Counted from the stretch's first letter, positions 17,029 to 27,244 are shown. The stretch: DNA of 64,000 nt from JAXGRD01 sp040766105 (GCA_040766105.1 JAXGRD010000003.1:124001-188000); one strand, 5' to 3'. Made by a program: numbers and translations. Notes: generated by a model not told the origin, from the sequence alone.

Positions 17029-17736
17029 CTAAAGTATCAATGACAGTATGCTCCATAGGAATTCTATGGTAGGGGTCAATATCTTGCTTGTAAAACCAAA
17101 CACGATGAAAATCATCAAGATAATGAAGCCCTTGTCGTAAATTTCATACCACCAGCTATACTTTTTCAAATTGAATAATTCCGTCAATATATTAAACCCG
17201 TCCAATGGCGGGATTGGTAGCAAGTTAAACACCATCAAGATCAAGTTGATATAGATGATGTAGAAGATAATGTCTCCCACGACAATACCCATCTCTCCCG
17301 CATTATACCCGACAAACATTAAGTAGACCTTAAGGATCAGGGTAAAAATAATGGCGAGAATCAAATTCATGACCACTCCGGAAAGGGAAACCAGCAGTTC
17401 ATCTCTGCGGGGTTTCTTAAAGTTTCCGGGATTGATTTCCACGGGCACACCCCAACCAAAGCCGACAAAAAGTAGCGCAATCATCCCGATGGGGTCAATA
17501 TGGGAAATGGGATTGACGGTCACCCTGCCTTGAAGCCTAGGGGTATTGTCTCCCAGCCTGTCTGCCACAAAGGCATGGGCAAACTCGTGAAATGCCAAAC
17601 CGATGATGATGCCCGGCAAGATATAAACCTTGTCCATGACCCACTCCATGGGGCTGGAATAGGTGTTGTTCTTTAATGACATAAATACCATGATGGCCAA
17701 AAGTCCCAGAGTGTATGGACTGATAAATCGCTTCAA
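17029..17736 (-). CDS. Site-2 protease family (M50) membrane metalloprotease
   Basis: 235 residues, about five to six membrane helices. The zinc motif HEFAH (in LAFHEFAHAFVADRLGD, near residue 46) and the second motif LPIPPLDGFNIL supply the catalytic Glu and Asp typical of the short M50 group. The absence of a PDZ domain separates it from RseP/RasP. These proteases cut substrates inside the membrane; the substrate is unknown. It starts nine bases after the cls stop and ends 18 bases before the amidase start, so the three probably share a transcript concerned with the cell envelope. Confidence 0.92.
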   Translation of the reverse strand: MKRFISPYTLGLLAIMVFMSLKNNTYSSPMEWVMDKVYILPGIIIGLAFHEFAHAFVADRLGDNTPRLQGRVTVNPISHIDPIGMIALLFVGFGWGVPVEINPGNFKKPRRDELLVSLSGVVMNLILAIIFTLILKVYLMFVGYNAGEMGIVVGDIIFYIIYINLILMVFNLLPIPPLDGFNILTELFNLKKYSWWYEIYDKGFIILMIFIVFGFTSKILTPTIEFLWSILSLIL

Positions 17737-17745
17737 AATTTCCTC

Positions 17746-19227
17746 CTACAATATATCCGACAGCAGCCGTGCAATCGGCTCCTTTATCCTGATCCAAAGG
17801 GAGCGCTGGTCGTAGAGCTCTTGGGTCAGCTCGTAACAATGCTCCAGATCCGTTTCAAAGATTCTTTCATTTTCCAAAGCCACCTCTTTGTCATAGACGA
17901 AGGCATTGCTCTCAAAGTTCAGCCGGAAACTCCTTCGGTCAAAATTGGTGGAACCGGCAGTGTAGACTTCGCCGTCTGCAACCATGGTCTTGGAGTGAAG
18001 AAATCCGTTTTCGTAAACGAAAACCCTGCCTCCGCTGCGGATAATTTCCCCTACATAGGCATAGGTTGCCCAGTAGACGAAGATATGGTCCGGCTTGTTG
18101 GGAATCATAATCTTTACGTCCACTCCAGATTGTGCCGCCATCTTGATGGACTCCAATATGGGTGCATCGGGTACAAAGTAGGGTGTTTGTATGTACAGAT
18201 TTTTCTTCGCCCCGGATATCATTCGCATGAAACCACGCTTCACCTGTTCGTGGACGGCATCCGGCCCACAGGATACTATTTGTACCCCGCTTCTTCCCTC
18301 ACAAATCGCAGGAGTGAAAAAAACTTCGGAAACTTTTACTTGTTCCTTGGCTGCGAAGCGCCAATCCAGGAGAAATCGAGCATTGATATCCTGGGCACAC
18401 CCCCCACAAATGCGAAGTTGTGTATCCCGCCAGTATCCGAACTTTTTCTTTTTCCCCAAATATTCCTTTGCAATATTAAATCCGCCGATATAGCCGATAT
18501 GATCGTCAATTGCTACAAGTTTTCTGTGGTTTCTGTAGTTAAACTTCAGGTTAAGCCACTTAAATATGGGGATGCTTGGGGGGAAGAACAGAGCAAATTT
18601 TCCTCCCGCCGCCTTGAAGTTTCGGACCAAACGCCCGCCGATCTGCCGGCTTCCTAAGGCGTCCACTAAAAAACGAACCGTAACCCCTTCCCTTGCCTTT
18701 TCCGTCAAGGCATTGATCAAGGCCTTTCCCACAAAGTCGTTTTTTACAATAAAAAACATAATATTGATGGTTTCCTTGGCATTTTTGATGTCCTCCAGAA
18801 GCCTGTTGAACATCTCTTCCCCATCAATAATTGTTTCAATTTTGTTATCCTGTGTATAATAAGCATGACCATATACTTGGTTGAGGCGTATTAAATCCAC
18901 CCATGTTTCCGCTGCCTCGTTGGTAAAATGGAACTTTCCGCTGCTGATGTCCCTGTTCTGATTGGCCAGTGAGTTGCTGAACAGCCACTCCTCATCGGCA
19001 GTCAATCGAAAAATCTTCTTTCTGGCAATGTTTTGTGAGAAGAGAAGATAGAGGATAAGTCCCACGATGGGAAGGAGAAAGAGAACCATAATCCACGCCA
19101 AAGTGGCAGAGGGGTCTTTTCTCTCCAAGAAGATGATGGCGAAGACGAGAATAATGTTAATCACAAAGAAAGATATGATAGCTGCTGTAATTCCCGGTAT
19201 ATGCTCCAAAAATCCGATGTAATACAT
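17746..19227 (-). CDS. cls: Cardiolipin synthase
   Basis: 493 residues. Two N-terminal membrane helices (about 8-30 and 40-60), then two phospholipase D domains with HKD motifs: NYRNHRKLVAIDDHIGYIGG and FLHSKTMVADGEVYTAGSTN. Length and layout match ClsA-type bacterial enzymes, which condense two phosphatidylglycerols to cardiolipin and glycerol at the inner membrane. First gene of an operon with a site-2 protease and a wall amidase. Confidence 0.94.
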   Translation of the reverse strand: MYYIGFLEHIPGITAAIISFFVINIILVFAIIFLERKDPSATLAWIMVLFLLPIVGLILYLLFSQNIARKKIFRLTADEEWLFSNSLANQNRDISSGKFHFTNEAAETWVDLIRLNQVYGHAYYTQDNKIETIIDGEEMFNRLLEDIKNAKETINIMFFIVKNDFVGKALINALTEKAREGVTVRFLVDALGSRQIGGRLVRNFKAAGGKFALFFPPSIPIFKWLNLKFNYRNHRKLVAIDDHIGYIGGFNIAKEYLGKKKKFGYWRDTQLRICGGCAQDINARFLLDWRFAAKEQVKVSEVFFTPAICEGRSGVQIVSCGPDAVHEQVKRGFMRMISGAKKNLYIQTPYFVPDAPILESIKMAAQSGVDVKIMIPNKPDHIFVYWATYAYVGEIIRSGGRVFVYENGFLHSKTMVADGEVYTAGSTNFDRRSFRLNFESNAFVYDKEVALENERIFETDLEHCYELTQELYDQRSLWIRIKEPIARLLSDIL

Positions 19228-19310
19228 TTTTTTCCTTTCTCCATCAAGTTCTACATTCCCGATTATAACACTATTCTTTTGCTAATGCACGAAAAGACTT
19301 GTTGTTTTTC

Positions 19311-19339
19311 TTGCAATTTCACACCCACTGTTTTATACT
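19311..19339 (+). promoter_or_regulatory. Promoter of the PHP gene
   Basis: TTGCAA (19311-19316), 17-base spacer, TATACT (19334-19339), 33 bases before the GTG start. Confidence 0.65.
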
Positions 19340-19372
19340 TAATGTGTGTGAGAAAGATATGAGGTTTGTATA

Positions 19373-20146
19373 GTGAAATTTGATTTGCATTGCCACACGA
19401 AGGAAGGCTCTATCGATTCAAAAGTTGCGTTGGCAACCTACGTTTCGACACTAAAACAGAAGGGCTATTCCGGCATGATGATCACCGATCACGACAGCTA
19501 CAAGGGATGTCAAACTTGGGATAAGATTAAGGACAATCCGGAATGCCAAGACTTCACAGTCATCAAAGGCATCGAGTACGACACGAGGGATGCAGGTCAT
19601 TTCTTGGTGATCATGCCCGACGGGATTGAGTTGGATGTTCTTCAGATTCGAGGTATGAAGCTTCGAACCCTTATTAAAATCGTTCATCACTATGGCGGCA
19701 TCTTAGGTCCCGCCCATCCTTACGGCGTACGCTGCTCCAGTGCTATGCTTTTCAAGACCCTTGCAAAAGAACCTAATATCGTCAGGGAGTTCGATTTTAT
19801 CGAAACTTTTAACACATGCGAATCGCCTTTATCCAATATATTGGCAAGAAAGATGGCGCTCAAATTCGGCAAGCCTGGCATCGGCGGTACCGATGCACAC
19901 GAAGAGAAGTATCTGGGAATGGCTCATACGGAAATTGACGCTCACATCACATGTAACAACGATATGATTTCCGCAATATTGGCGCACCGAATCGTAGATT
20001 GTGGTGGTACCGAGAGAGAGTTCACCAAAAAGGCAAAGATGAAGGAATCCAAATACGCAGTATGGGGATTCAAAATGTACAATCTGGGTCTGGGAGCACT
20101 CTTCTCACCATATAGAGGTTATAAGATATATATGCTGGCTATTTAG
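19373..20146 (+). CDS. PHP domain phosphoesterase-like protein
   Basis: 257 residues. The N-terminal FDLHCHTKEGSIDS (HxH), ITDHDSYKG, GIEYD, GPAHPYG and GGTDAHE motifs are the metal-binding set of the PHP superfamily. Members of this single-domain type include 3',5'-nucleotide phosphatases and histidinol-phosphatase-like enzymes; the substrate is not determined here. The GTG at 19373 is taken as start because GAGG lies ten bases upstream and the nearby ATG is out of frame and stopped. The stop codon overlaps that of the convergent MFS gene. Confidence 0.88.
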   Translation: MKFDLHCHTKEGSIDSKVALATYVSTLKQKGYSGMMITDHDSYKGCQTWDKIKDNPECQDFTVIKGIEYDTRDAGHFLVIMPDGIELDVLQIRGMKLRTLIKIVHHYGGILGPAHPYGVRCSSAMLFKTLAKEPNIVREFDFIETFNTCESPLSNILARKMALKFGKPGIGGTDAHEEKYLGMAHTEIDAHITCNNDMISAILAHRIVDCGGTEREFTKKAKMKESKYAVWGFKMYNLGLGALFSPYRGYKIYMLAI

Positions 20147-20160
20147 CCGGCATTTCTCTT
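20132..20160 (+). terminator. Terminator hairpin containing two convergent stop codons
   Basis: ATGCTGGCTA-TT-TAGCCGGCAT (20132-20153; one G-T pair) is followed by TTCTCTTT. Its loop and inner stem contain the TAG of the PHP gene and, on the other strand, the TAA of the MFS gene. Confidence 0.65.
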
Positions 20161-21528
20161 TAATGACATAAATATCCCTGTGATACATAGGCCTGTGAAG
20201 ACGAAAAACCCGGTATGCATGGTATCCAAAAGCACCTCAGGAGGAGCCTCCGACAGAGGTGTATTTTTCATGCTGAAGCCCATAATCAAAGTTACAATGG
20301 CCATTCCGGAGGTGTGCCCCAGAGATCGCATGGTGGTCAATATGGACGATGCGATTCCGTAGTTTTCCTTTTCCACACAGGACATGACCGCATTGGTGTT
20401 GGGAGAAGAAAAGAGAGCAAACCCTATCCCCGTCACCAAAAGGGCAACGAGAATAACCCAGAGAGGCCAGTCTCCTTGGACAAAGGCAAAGATCAATAGA
20501 CCAATGGCACAAAAAACCATACCCAAGCTTGCCAATTTATAGGGTGCTATCCGGTCGGACCACCGTCCTGCCACGGGAGATAAAATCGCCATAACGATGG
20601 GCTGTGCGATGAGAATCAAGCCGGCCGTACGGGAGGAATATCCCATTATCAACTGTAGATAAAGTGAACCCAAATAGCCGATGGCAAAGGTCGCTCCGTA
20701 GTTCAAGAGCGCCGTCAGATTGGACAGGGTGTACACCGGGTTCTTTCGGAAGATTCTTACCTGAATCACTGGGTTCACCGCCCTTAGTTCCACCAATACG
20801 AATACGACTGCTAAGGCAAAGCCCATAATCAACAGAACCCAAGAATACTTCATGGTGGAAATCCCGGAAAAACCAATCATGACCAAAAGGATCATGGCAA
20901 TATATAAGATGTTGCCCGGCACATCGGGTTTTCTCCCCTCCTCCAGGTTCTCAACCTTGGGCATGTGGAGAAAGGCAATGGCTAGGGCTATGATTCCCAT
21001 ACCGCTGCTGACCAGGAAGATGGATTGCCACCCTAGATAGTGATTCAACATCCCGCCGATTACGGGCCCTGCCGATAAACCTACGTAGACTCCGGCAGTT
21101 AAATTTCCCAAGGCTTTCCCCCGCTCTGCAGGAGGAAAAATGCTCAACAAGATGGCAGTATTGGTGGCAAAAATCATGGCAGCCGACAAGCCTTGTATGA
21201 CGCGTAGCAGGAGCATAAAGGTCATGTCCCAGGCAATGGCCGCAAGACCGGAAGAAAGGGTAAATCCCATAATTCCCAAGAGAAAAATTCTTCTCCGCCC
21301 CGTGGTATCCGCCAGCTTCCCAAAAGGCACACTCATGGATGCGATTGCCAGCATATAGGCGGTTATGATCCAAGAAACCGTGGTCGCGCTGGCATCAAAA
21401 TAATCCCCCATTTTGGGAATCGATAAATTGAGCGCACTACCCATAAATGCCGTCATAAGAGATGTAATGACAGACACTCTCATGGCGGCATTTTTTTCTT
21501 TTATCCACGTTGCTTTCGATGTATCCAT
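20143..21528 (-). CDS. MFS drug/solute exporter, DHA2 (14-helix) type
   Basis: 461 residues with a hydrophobic profile of about 14 helices. The motif A region GKLADTTGRRRIFLLG and motif C-like GPVIGGML are those of the EmrB/QacA drug:proton antiporters. It probably expels a toxic compound; the substrate is unknown. It lies 15 bases after the surface-protein gene on the same strand. No clear Shine-Dalgarno precedes the ATG at 21528, so the start could be a little downstream (MRVSVITS, residue 17). Confidence 0.88.
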   Translation of the reverse strand: MDTSKATWIKEKNAAMRVSVITSLMTAFMGSALNLSIPKMGDYFDASATTVSWIITAYMLAIASMSVPFGKLADTTGRRRIFLLGIMGFTLSSGLAAIAWDMTFMLLLRVIQGLSAAMIFATNTAILLSIFPPAERGKALGNLTAGVYVGLSAGPVIGGMLNHYLGWQSIFLVSSGMGIIALAIAFLHMPKVENLEEGRKPDVPGNILYIAMILLVMIGFSGISTMKYSWVLLIMGFALAVVFVLVELRAVNPVIQVRIFRKNPVYTLSNLTALLNYGATFAIGYLGSLYLQLIMGYSSRTAGLILIAQPIVMAILSPVAGRWSDRIAPYKLASLGMVFCAIGLLIFAFVQGDWPLWVILVALLVTGIGFALFSSPNTNAVMSCVEKENYGIASSILTTMRSLGHTSGMAIVTLIMGFSMKNTPLSEAPPEVLLDTMHTGFFVFTGLCITGIFMSLKRNAG

Positions 21529-21543
21529 AATGAGATTACTATA

Positions 21544-23655
21544 TCATTTACTTTTCCCCGATGCAATCCCCTTCTCTCTTTTGATTCCCATGGCTACGGT
21601 AGTACCGGCAGCAGTCAGAAGAAGAAAAATCAACAGTTCTACAGGAAATTGGTCCCCGGTTCCTGGAGATCCGCCTCCTGAAACGGTCCCGGACTTCACT
21701 TCCGTTCCTTGGGCTCCTGATTCACCATCCAACTTGTTTGCAAACAGGTAGGGGGAGAAATCATCATTGCTAAAGGTCACGGTTTCCTTTCCTTTGTCCA
21801 CTGTGAACTGAGTAATGCTTTCAAAAGACCCATCATCCAACTGGTGGAAAATCTCCAGCTTATCCAGATCCAGACTTTTTAGATTCACCGTTACCGTCCG
21901 CTCTTCCTTTATGGTCTGCCGTTCCTCCCCTACGGTAAAGAACAAATCGTAGGCCTCTACCTTGTACCCTTCCAGTGTTCTCTCTATGGCTTCTTGATGA
22001 AAGACTTCCGATGGCGAGGCTACCGTTTCGTCGATATTCACTTGGAGAACCGTAACCGTTCCGGAAACCTCATTGGCAACCAAGACCATAGCCTTCCCCG
22101 TGGGACTGTCTTTTGCAGCTATGACGCTGATGCCTTCCGCACCTAGGTCGCTTCCGTTATCCAGATCCGGGGTAGAAAAGTCTCGAATATTTATGTAATC
22201 TACATAGGATGCTGACTGCGGAGAGCTGATATCATACATCATAACGCCGCCTATGCGCTCCAGCCCAATAAATGCATAGACTTTTCCGTCAATAGTTAAG
22301 GTCTGGATATCCTCCGGCTCAGGACCCTTCTTGTTGCTTCTTCCCTCCATATCGGGAGATTTATGGTGCGCGTTAAAGTTCAAGGGGAAAATCTCTCCGG
22401 TGATTCGCTCAAAGTCGGATCCGCTGTCGAATACTTGGTTCATGGTCGCTGCATCCCAAATAGAGAAGGATCTTCCTCCGAGAAGATAGGTCGTTCCTTC
22501 GTCGAGTCCATCGTACTCTGACGGAAGTTTAAACTCCACCTTCTTTTCAGTTCCGTTAATTTTAGCACTGTCTATATCCGCATATTCGCCCCACTCTCTG
22601 CCGTCACCTTCATTGGCGGTGAGTACATATTGTGATCCTGCAATATTGACCGTAGCTATTCCATCGGGAAGATAGATTCCCATCACATCTTCGTTTTGCA
22701 ATTTCACCGTGCTGTCCACATTGAAGTCCAATTCGTTGCCTGGAAGAGAATGATCCTTAAATCCCAATCCATTAATAGAAGTAACCTGTCCGCTTCCCAT
22801 ATCCAAAGTCGCAATAGCATTTGCTTCCTGTAGGGACACATAGGCCGTCTTTCCGTCTTCTGCAACAGCAATATATTCCGGCTCCAAATCCACGGAAGGC
22901 GCTGTACCGGGCTTCAGCAGAACACCTCCGTCAACCAATGCCTGTCTACTACCGTCAAAGGATGTAAAGTCTATAGTTTTGGTGCTTTCAATGGAACCCC
23001 CCAGCTTCACAAGAGTCACCGATCCCATAGGATCGACGGTCCCTTCTACATAGCCCATTCTAGGCTCTCCTTCGTTGGCGGAAAGAACATAGCTGCCGTC
23101 CTTGGTAAATACGACCATATCCGGTTGCACACCCGCCTCCGTGTGAGCAATATAGTTTCCGTCATAATCAAGAAGTACAATGCTTCCGTTGTCCGTATAG
23201 TCGGCTCCCTGCACGCTGATAGCGATTAGGTCTTTGACCGGATTTACATCTATGCTTGTAATGTCGCTGGAGGTAAAGCCGTGTGCCGAAGCCAGAGACC
23301 TGATATCTATCCTCTTCTCCAGAGAGAAGCTGTTGGTTCGGCCTTCCTTTACGTCTTTCAGCGACACAATATCCACGCTCTGAAATACCCCACTGACAAT
23401 GTACATCTTTTGATTGTCCGGATTGTACTTGACAATTTCCGCCACCCCACCGTCTTCACTGGTAGTTCCTGTAGAATAGCTGCCCAAATATTGCAGTAAG
23501 CCGGTATCGCTCACCGTGTTTAATCCTGCCATAGGCTGGGGTGCCGGTGCCGTCTTATCCACCCCATGTACGCCCACAGACACACTAAAAATGGCAGTTA
23601 TAGCCATGACCATAACTACCACTATACTGATTCCGCTTCTTCTCAACTTATTCAT
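21544..23655 (-). CDS. Choice-of-anchor I domain surface protein
   Basis: 703 residues. Signal peptide 1-32; a beta-propeller-like choice-of-anchor I domain covering most of the chain (repeats such as SVDIVSLKDV, TSIDVNPVKDLIAISVQG, YVLSANEGEPR, YVLTANEGDGREWGEYAD, GPEPEDIQTL). The C-terminus has SPGTGD, a hydrophobic helix and KREKG tail, a plausible sortase signal: SPxTG fits the (S/P)PxTG motif known for Clostridioides difficile SrtB. Related proteins often carry alkaline phosphatase or esterase modules, but none is visible here. AGAGGAG precedes the ATG. Likely displayed on the wall; ligand unknown. Confidence 0.88.
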   Translation of the reverse strand: MNKLRRSGISIVVVMVMAITAIFSVSVGVHGVDKTAPAPQPMAGLNTVSDTGLLQYLGSYSTGTTSEDGGVAEIVKYNPDNQKMYIVSGVFQSVDIVSLKDVKEGRTNSFSLEKRIDIRSLASAHGFTSSDITSIDVNPVKDLIAISVQGADYTDNGSIVLLDYDGNYIAHTEAGVQPDMVVFTKDGSYVLSANEGEPRMGYVEGTVDPMGSVTLVKLGGSIESTKTIDFTSFDGSRQALVDGGVLLKPGTAPSVDLEPEYIAVAEDGKTAYVSLQEANAIATLDMGSGQVTSINGLGFKDHSLPGNELDFNVDSTVKLQNEDVMGIYLPDGIATVNIAGSQYVLTANEGDGREWGEYADIDSAKINGTEKKVEFKLPSEYDGLDEGTTYLLGGRSFSIWDAATMNQVFDSGSDFERITGEIFPLNFNAHHKSPDMEGRSNKKGPEPEDIQTLTIDGKVYAFIGLERIGGVMMYDISSPQSASYVDYINIRDFSTPDLDNGSDLGAEGISVIAAKDSPTGKAMVLVANEVSGTVTVLQVNIDETVASPSEVFHQEAIERTLEGYKVEAYDLFFTVGEERQTIKEERTVTVNLKSLDLDKLEIFHQLDDGSFESITQFTVDKGKETVTFSNDDFSPYLFANKLDGESGAQGTEVKSGTVSGGGSPGTGDQFPVELLIFLLLTAAGTTVAMGIKREKGIASGKSK

Positions 23656-23767
23656 TTCTATCTCCTCTGCTGTTCTTAACTACTGTCTAATATTTTCCGA
23701 TATTTTCAATGTTAAAAAAAGCAAAGTGAGGTAAAAAAGTTGTTAATTCTTCATTAAGATGGGCCTA

Positions 23768-25231
23768 TTATTGGAACCTAGCTTCCCTATTAGACAAGTC
23801 CATTTCTTCAAGAGGAATTATTTTACTCTTGGTTACAGCCTTTCGAATAAAGTAAAGCGCTAATACGATGGGGAGCCCTATATATGCTACCAAGATTCCG
23901 TACCAGTCAACACCTGTTGACGTGAAGGCGTAGTAGCCTTGTCCCAAGATTACTGCACCACATACAATGAGGGCATAGATGGTTCCTGCCGGGAAGAACT
24001 TTTGACGATACTTCAATACATCCAATTCCATTCCCTGTTTTTTGAAAGCTGCACGGAATCTGAGATGGCAAATACAGATGCCGAACCATGTAATAAAGCC
24101 GGTCAATCCTGTTGCGTTGTAAAGCCATGTGTAAACCGGGCTGTCTCCGGACAAAGAGGTGAGGAAGCAAATGCTGGCAATGGCAACCGTTGCAATTACT
24201 GCATAAACAGGAACACCATGTCTAGTTACCCTTCCGAATAAGGAGGGTGCGTTCCCAGCTTTTGCCATGGAGTAAAGTAGTCTGCTGGCGGAATACAAAG
24301 TAGAATTGCCGCAGGATAACACGGAGGTAAGGATGACTGCATTCATAACAGAGGCCGCAATGGCAACACCGCTTCTCTCGAAGATCATTGTAAAGGGGCT
24401 AACTGCCACATTATCTACATCTGCACTGAGAAGATTGGGGTCTGTGTAAGGAATCAATGTTGCAATGATAAAAATACCACCAATGTAAAAAAGGAGTATT
24501 CTCCAAAATACACTGTTGATAGCCTTCGGTACTGTTTTTTCAGGGTTAACACATTCACCTGCCGCAATGGCAGTAGCCTCTACACCCACAAAAGAAAAAC
24601 CAGCTACCATGAGGATGCTAAAAACTGCAAATCCGCCACCTACAAAGGGCGCCTCTCCCCTAGTCCAGTTACTGAATCCCGGACTATCTGCTGTCATAAT
24701 TCCAAGAATCATCAGAATTCCTACGAATAAGAAAATGATAATCGTTACTACTTTAATCCCTGCAAACCAGAACTCCGACTCACCAAAAATACCTGCAGAG
24801 AATAAGTTCAACACCAATAATAATACAATAAAAATTCCGCTCCACATAGCTGATGAACTGTCGGGGAACCAAAACTTCATTACGATGGCAGAAGCAACCA
24901 ACTCAACAGCAATGGTCATGGTACTGCAGTACCAGTAGTTCCAACCCATGGCAAACCCAAAGGATGTATCTACATATTTGTTTGAATAAGTCTCAAATGC
25001 GCCGGGAACAGGAAGGTAAGTTGCCATCTCCCCCAAACCGGTCATTACGAAATAAACTGCAATACCAATAATTGCATATGCCAAAAGGGTTCCTCCCGGG
25101 CCGGCTTGACTGATGGAAGCACCTGTGGCAACAAACAGACCCGTACCAATGGCTCCACCGATTGCGATCATATTCATATGCCTGGGTTTCAGTTTACGTT
25201 GCAGATCACCACACTCATCAATTCTTTCCAT
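23768..25231 (-). CDS. AAT-family amino acid permease (LysP-like)
   Basis: 487 residues, 12 membrane helices. The start LQRKLKPRHMNMIAIGGAIGTGLF and ISQAGPGGTLLAYAIIG are the hallmark of the amino acid transporter (AAT) branch of the APC superfamily, closest by eye to lysine- and GABA-permeases. It imports an amino acid by proton symport; specificity cannot be read from sequence. Monocistronic as far as seen, with no T-box or L-box in the 168-base upstream gap. Confidence 0.88.
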   Translation of the reverse strand: MERIDECGDLQRKLKPRHMNMIAIGGAIGTGLFVATGASISQAGPGGTLLAYAIIGIAVYFVMTGLGEMATYLPVPGAFETYSNKYVDTSFGFAMGWNYWYCSTMTIAVELVASAIVMKFWFPDSSSAMWSGIFIVLLLVLNLFSAGIFGESEFWFAGIKVVTIIIFLFVGILMILGIMTADSPGFSNWTRGEAPFVGGGFAVFSILMVAGFSFVGVEATAIAAGECVNPEKTVPKAINSVFWRILLFYIGGIFIIATLIPYTDPNLLSADVDNVAVSPFTMIFERSGVAIAASVMNAVILTSVLSCGNSTLYSASRLLYSMAKAGNAPSLFGRVTRHGVPVYAVIATVAIASICFLTSLSGDSPVYTWLYNATGLTGFITWFGICICHLRFRAAFKKQGMELDVLKYRQKFFPAGTIYALIVCGAVILGQGYYAFTSTGVDWYGILVAYIGLPIVLALYFIRKAVTKSKIIPLEEMDLSNREARFQ

Positions 25232-25354
25232 TGCTTCTCCTTTCTTCTTTTGTTCAGTCTGCCATGTATAAAGGCTCCGAACAATATATTATATACAATA
25301 TTTATTAATTGCTATAGTACACCATAAATTTGAAAAAGTCCAGACTTTCTTCAT

Positions 25355-25383
25355 AAAAAAAGCGGGCATTTGCAGCCCGCTTT
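25355..25383 (-). terminator. Terminator of the 25400 permease
   Basis: AAAGCGGGC / GCCCGCTTT hairpin with loop of seven, followed by TTTT on the minus strand, 17 bases after the stop. Confidence 0.9.
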
Positions 25384-25399
25384 CCTATCGCTATTTCTT

Positions 25400-27091
25400 C
25401 TAGTTTTCTATCTGACTTCTTGATTCACCGGTAACCTTCTTCGGTTCAACCTTATTGGCTGCAATGCCTAGGATAATAGCCAGCACTGCACAGATGCCTG
25501 TAAATACTTTTATGATGGTCATGGATACGGCAAAGACTTTGTCCCCCGCACTTTCGAAGAGGCCTTCGTAATAGTATTCGCCACCCCAACCGGTAACACC
25601 TTCATACCAAGGTAGGAAGAAGACGCCGACCAAACCGATGACGGTCAGAAGGATGAACAGACCGGACATACGTCTCAAATCTCCAACAGCCAATCCGGTT
25701 CTTGGGTTTCCGGGGAAGGCTTCGCTGTTCTTTTTGGTCAAGCCGCCGTAGCGCTTTCTCCAAATCACATACAGAATGGGTCCGGTGACGATTCCCACCA
25801 TACCACCGATGAAGTAGTCGGATCCGTTGATGAGGAAGGATAGAACTGCCACAATCATTGGCACAATACAGAGAACTGTAAGGAATCCGTATCCGCCGGG
25901 AATCTTGAACACATACTCTTCCCTTGGGATCCTCTTCCTTAGAATCATGGCAGAAATATAGACCATGATATAGGATGATACCAACAGGAAGACATCAACC
26001 ACCACTATGACGCCAAAGGGCAACATGCAGAGAATCAGGTTCACAATACCTACGGACAAAACTGCAACGTAGGGTACGCCTCTCTTTGCATCGGTCTTTA
26101 CCAGAATGGGCGGTGCCAAATAGTCATCCGCCAAGGCAAAGAATCCTCTGGATCCGGATGCGATATATGTATTGTAGATGGAACATTGTGCCAAGATGGC
26201 AACGATGACGAAGAATATTCCGAAGGCAGGTCCCCAGAAATGGGTTACCACCATGGCATAGCCGACGGAATCCGCCTCTGTTCCCCAATCTTCCCACATA
26301 CCCAAGGAGCCAAGTCCTGCGGTGGTGGGCAGGATGTATACTGCCACAATGAGGGGAATACTGATCATTGTTCCTTTGGGGATGACCTGTGGATTTTTTA
26401 CTTCTCCCGCTATGGTCGACATGGACTCATATCCGGAGTACATCCACATTCCGATGGAAATGGCTGCTCCGATATAGAAGAACCAATCACTCAGACTCTC
26501 TGCCGGCTCAGGTGTAAGGGGTCCGAAAGTGCCCGGCTCCCAATTCATAAATCCGCAGATGGCCACAAGGGTAAAGGCGACGATGACCAAGATGGATAGC
26601 ACGCTGCTGACGATACCAACATCTCGAACGCCTCGGATATTGATCATGGTAAAAATAAATATCATAAGGACTTTAACGGCAAATTCCAACGGTCTTGACA
26701 AATCCCATGCAGATGCGGCATAACCGCCTGCCAAGATGACATAGAGAGTGTTGTCGATGTAGATGGAGATGGTTCTCCACCAACCGGCTTGGAATCCCCA
26801 GAACTCTCCAAGGGCTTCCTGCACCCACTTATAGTATCCACCTTCTTGCGGTCTGACGGATCCCAGTTCGGAAGCTACGAGACCGAAGGGAACTCCCCAA
26901 ACAAAGGGAAGGACCGCCAGCATAATAATCGTCAATCCCGGACCGGCTTCCGGTATCATCTCTTCGATACCATATGCACCGGCTGCTACGAGGGAGAAGA
27001 TCATGAATACTACAGTGGAAGTCTTTAAGTCGTGCTTTTTCAGACCGTGAGTCTCTGTACTCATGGCTGCAGCACTTTTGTTTTCACTCAT
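25400..27091 (-). CDS. APC-superfamily permease, polyamine/amine transporter-like
   Basis: 563 residues, 12-14 helices. The stretch GGYYKWVQEALGEFWGFQAGWW with IDNTLYVILAGGY resembles the polyamine:proton symporter branch more than the AAT branch. The frame is open to 27184, but GGAGG sits just before the ATG at 27091 (MSENKSAAAMSTE), which is chosen. An extended region between the last two helices (about 460-500) is unusual. It has its own terminator. It may exchange an amine or amino acid; this is inference. Confidence 0.85.
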   Translation of the reverse strand: MSENKSAAAMSTETHGLKKHDLKTSTVVFMIFSLVAAGAYGIEEMIPEAGPGLTIIMLAVLPFVWGVPFGLVASELGSVRPQEGGYYKWVQEALGEFWGFQAGWWRTISIYIDNTLYVILAGGYAASAWDLSRPLEFAVKVLMIFIFTMINIRGVRDVGIVSSVLSILVIVAFTLVAICGFMNWEPGTFGPLTPEPAESLSDWFFYIGAAISIGMWMYSGYESMSTIAGEVKNPQVIPKGTMISIPLIVAVYILPTTAGLGSLGMWEDWGTEADSVGYAMVVTHFWGPAFGIFFVIVAILAQCSIYNTYIASGSRGFFALADDYLAPPILVKTDAKRGVPYVAVLSVGIVNLILCMLPFGVIVVVDVFLLVSSYIMVYISAMILRKRIPREEYVFKIPGGYGFLTVLCIVPMIVAVLSFLINGSDYFIGGMVGIVTGPILYVIWRKRYGGLTKKNSEAFPGNPRTGLAVGDLRRMSGLFILLTVIGLVGVFFLPWYEGVTGWGGEYYYEGLFESAGDKVFAVSMTIIKVFTGICAVLAIILGIAANKVEPKKVTGESRSQIEN

Positions 27092-27186
27092 CAGATACCT
27101 CCTTTTGTGATTTATAAATAAATATAATAATATCAACAAAGTAATTATACACCCATTGTCGAAATTTTCATAGAATAGAGCCAATT

Positions 27187-27218
27187 AAAAAAAAGAACGG
27201 CAAATTCGTTCTTTTTTT
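27187..27218 (-). terminator. Terminator of dnaX-ybaB-recR
   Basis: AAAAGAACG / CGTTCTTTT hairpin, loop seven, flanked by A and T tracts; 27 bases after the recR stop. Confidence 0.9.
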
Positions 27219-27244
27219 ATACCAATATAGTACTAACTTGCTCC

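Noticed and set aside
23656..25399. T-box or lysine riboswitch before the LysP-like permease
   Set aside because: The 168-base upstream gap lacks the T-box TGG-containing motif and the lysine aptamer core, and is mostly filled by the neighbouring gene's terminator.
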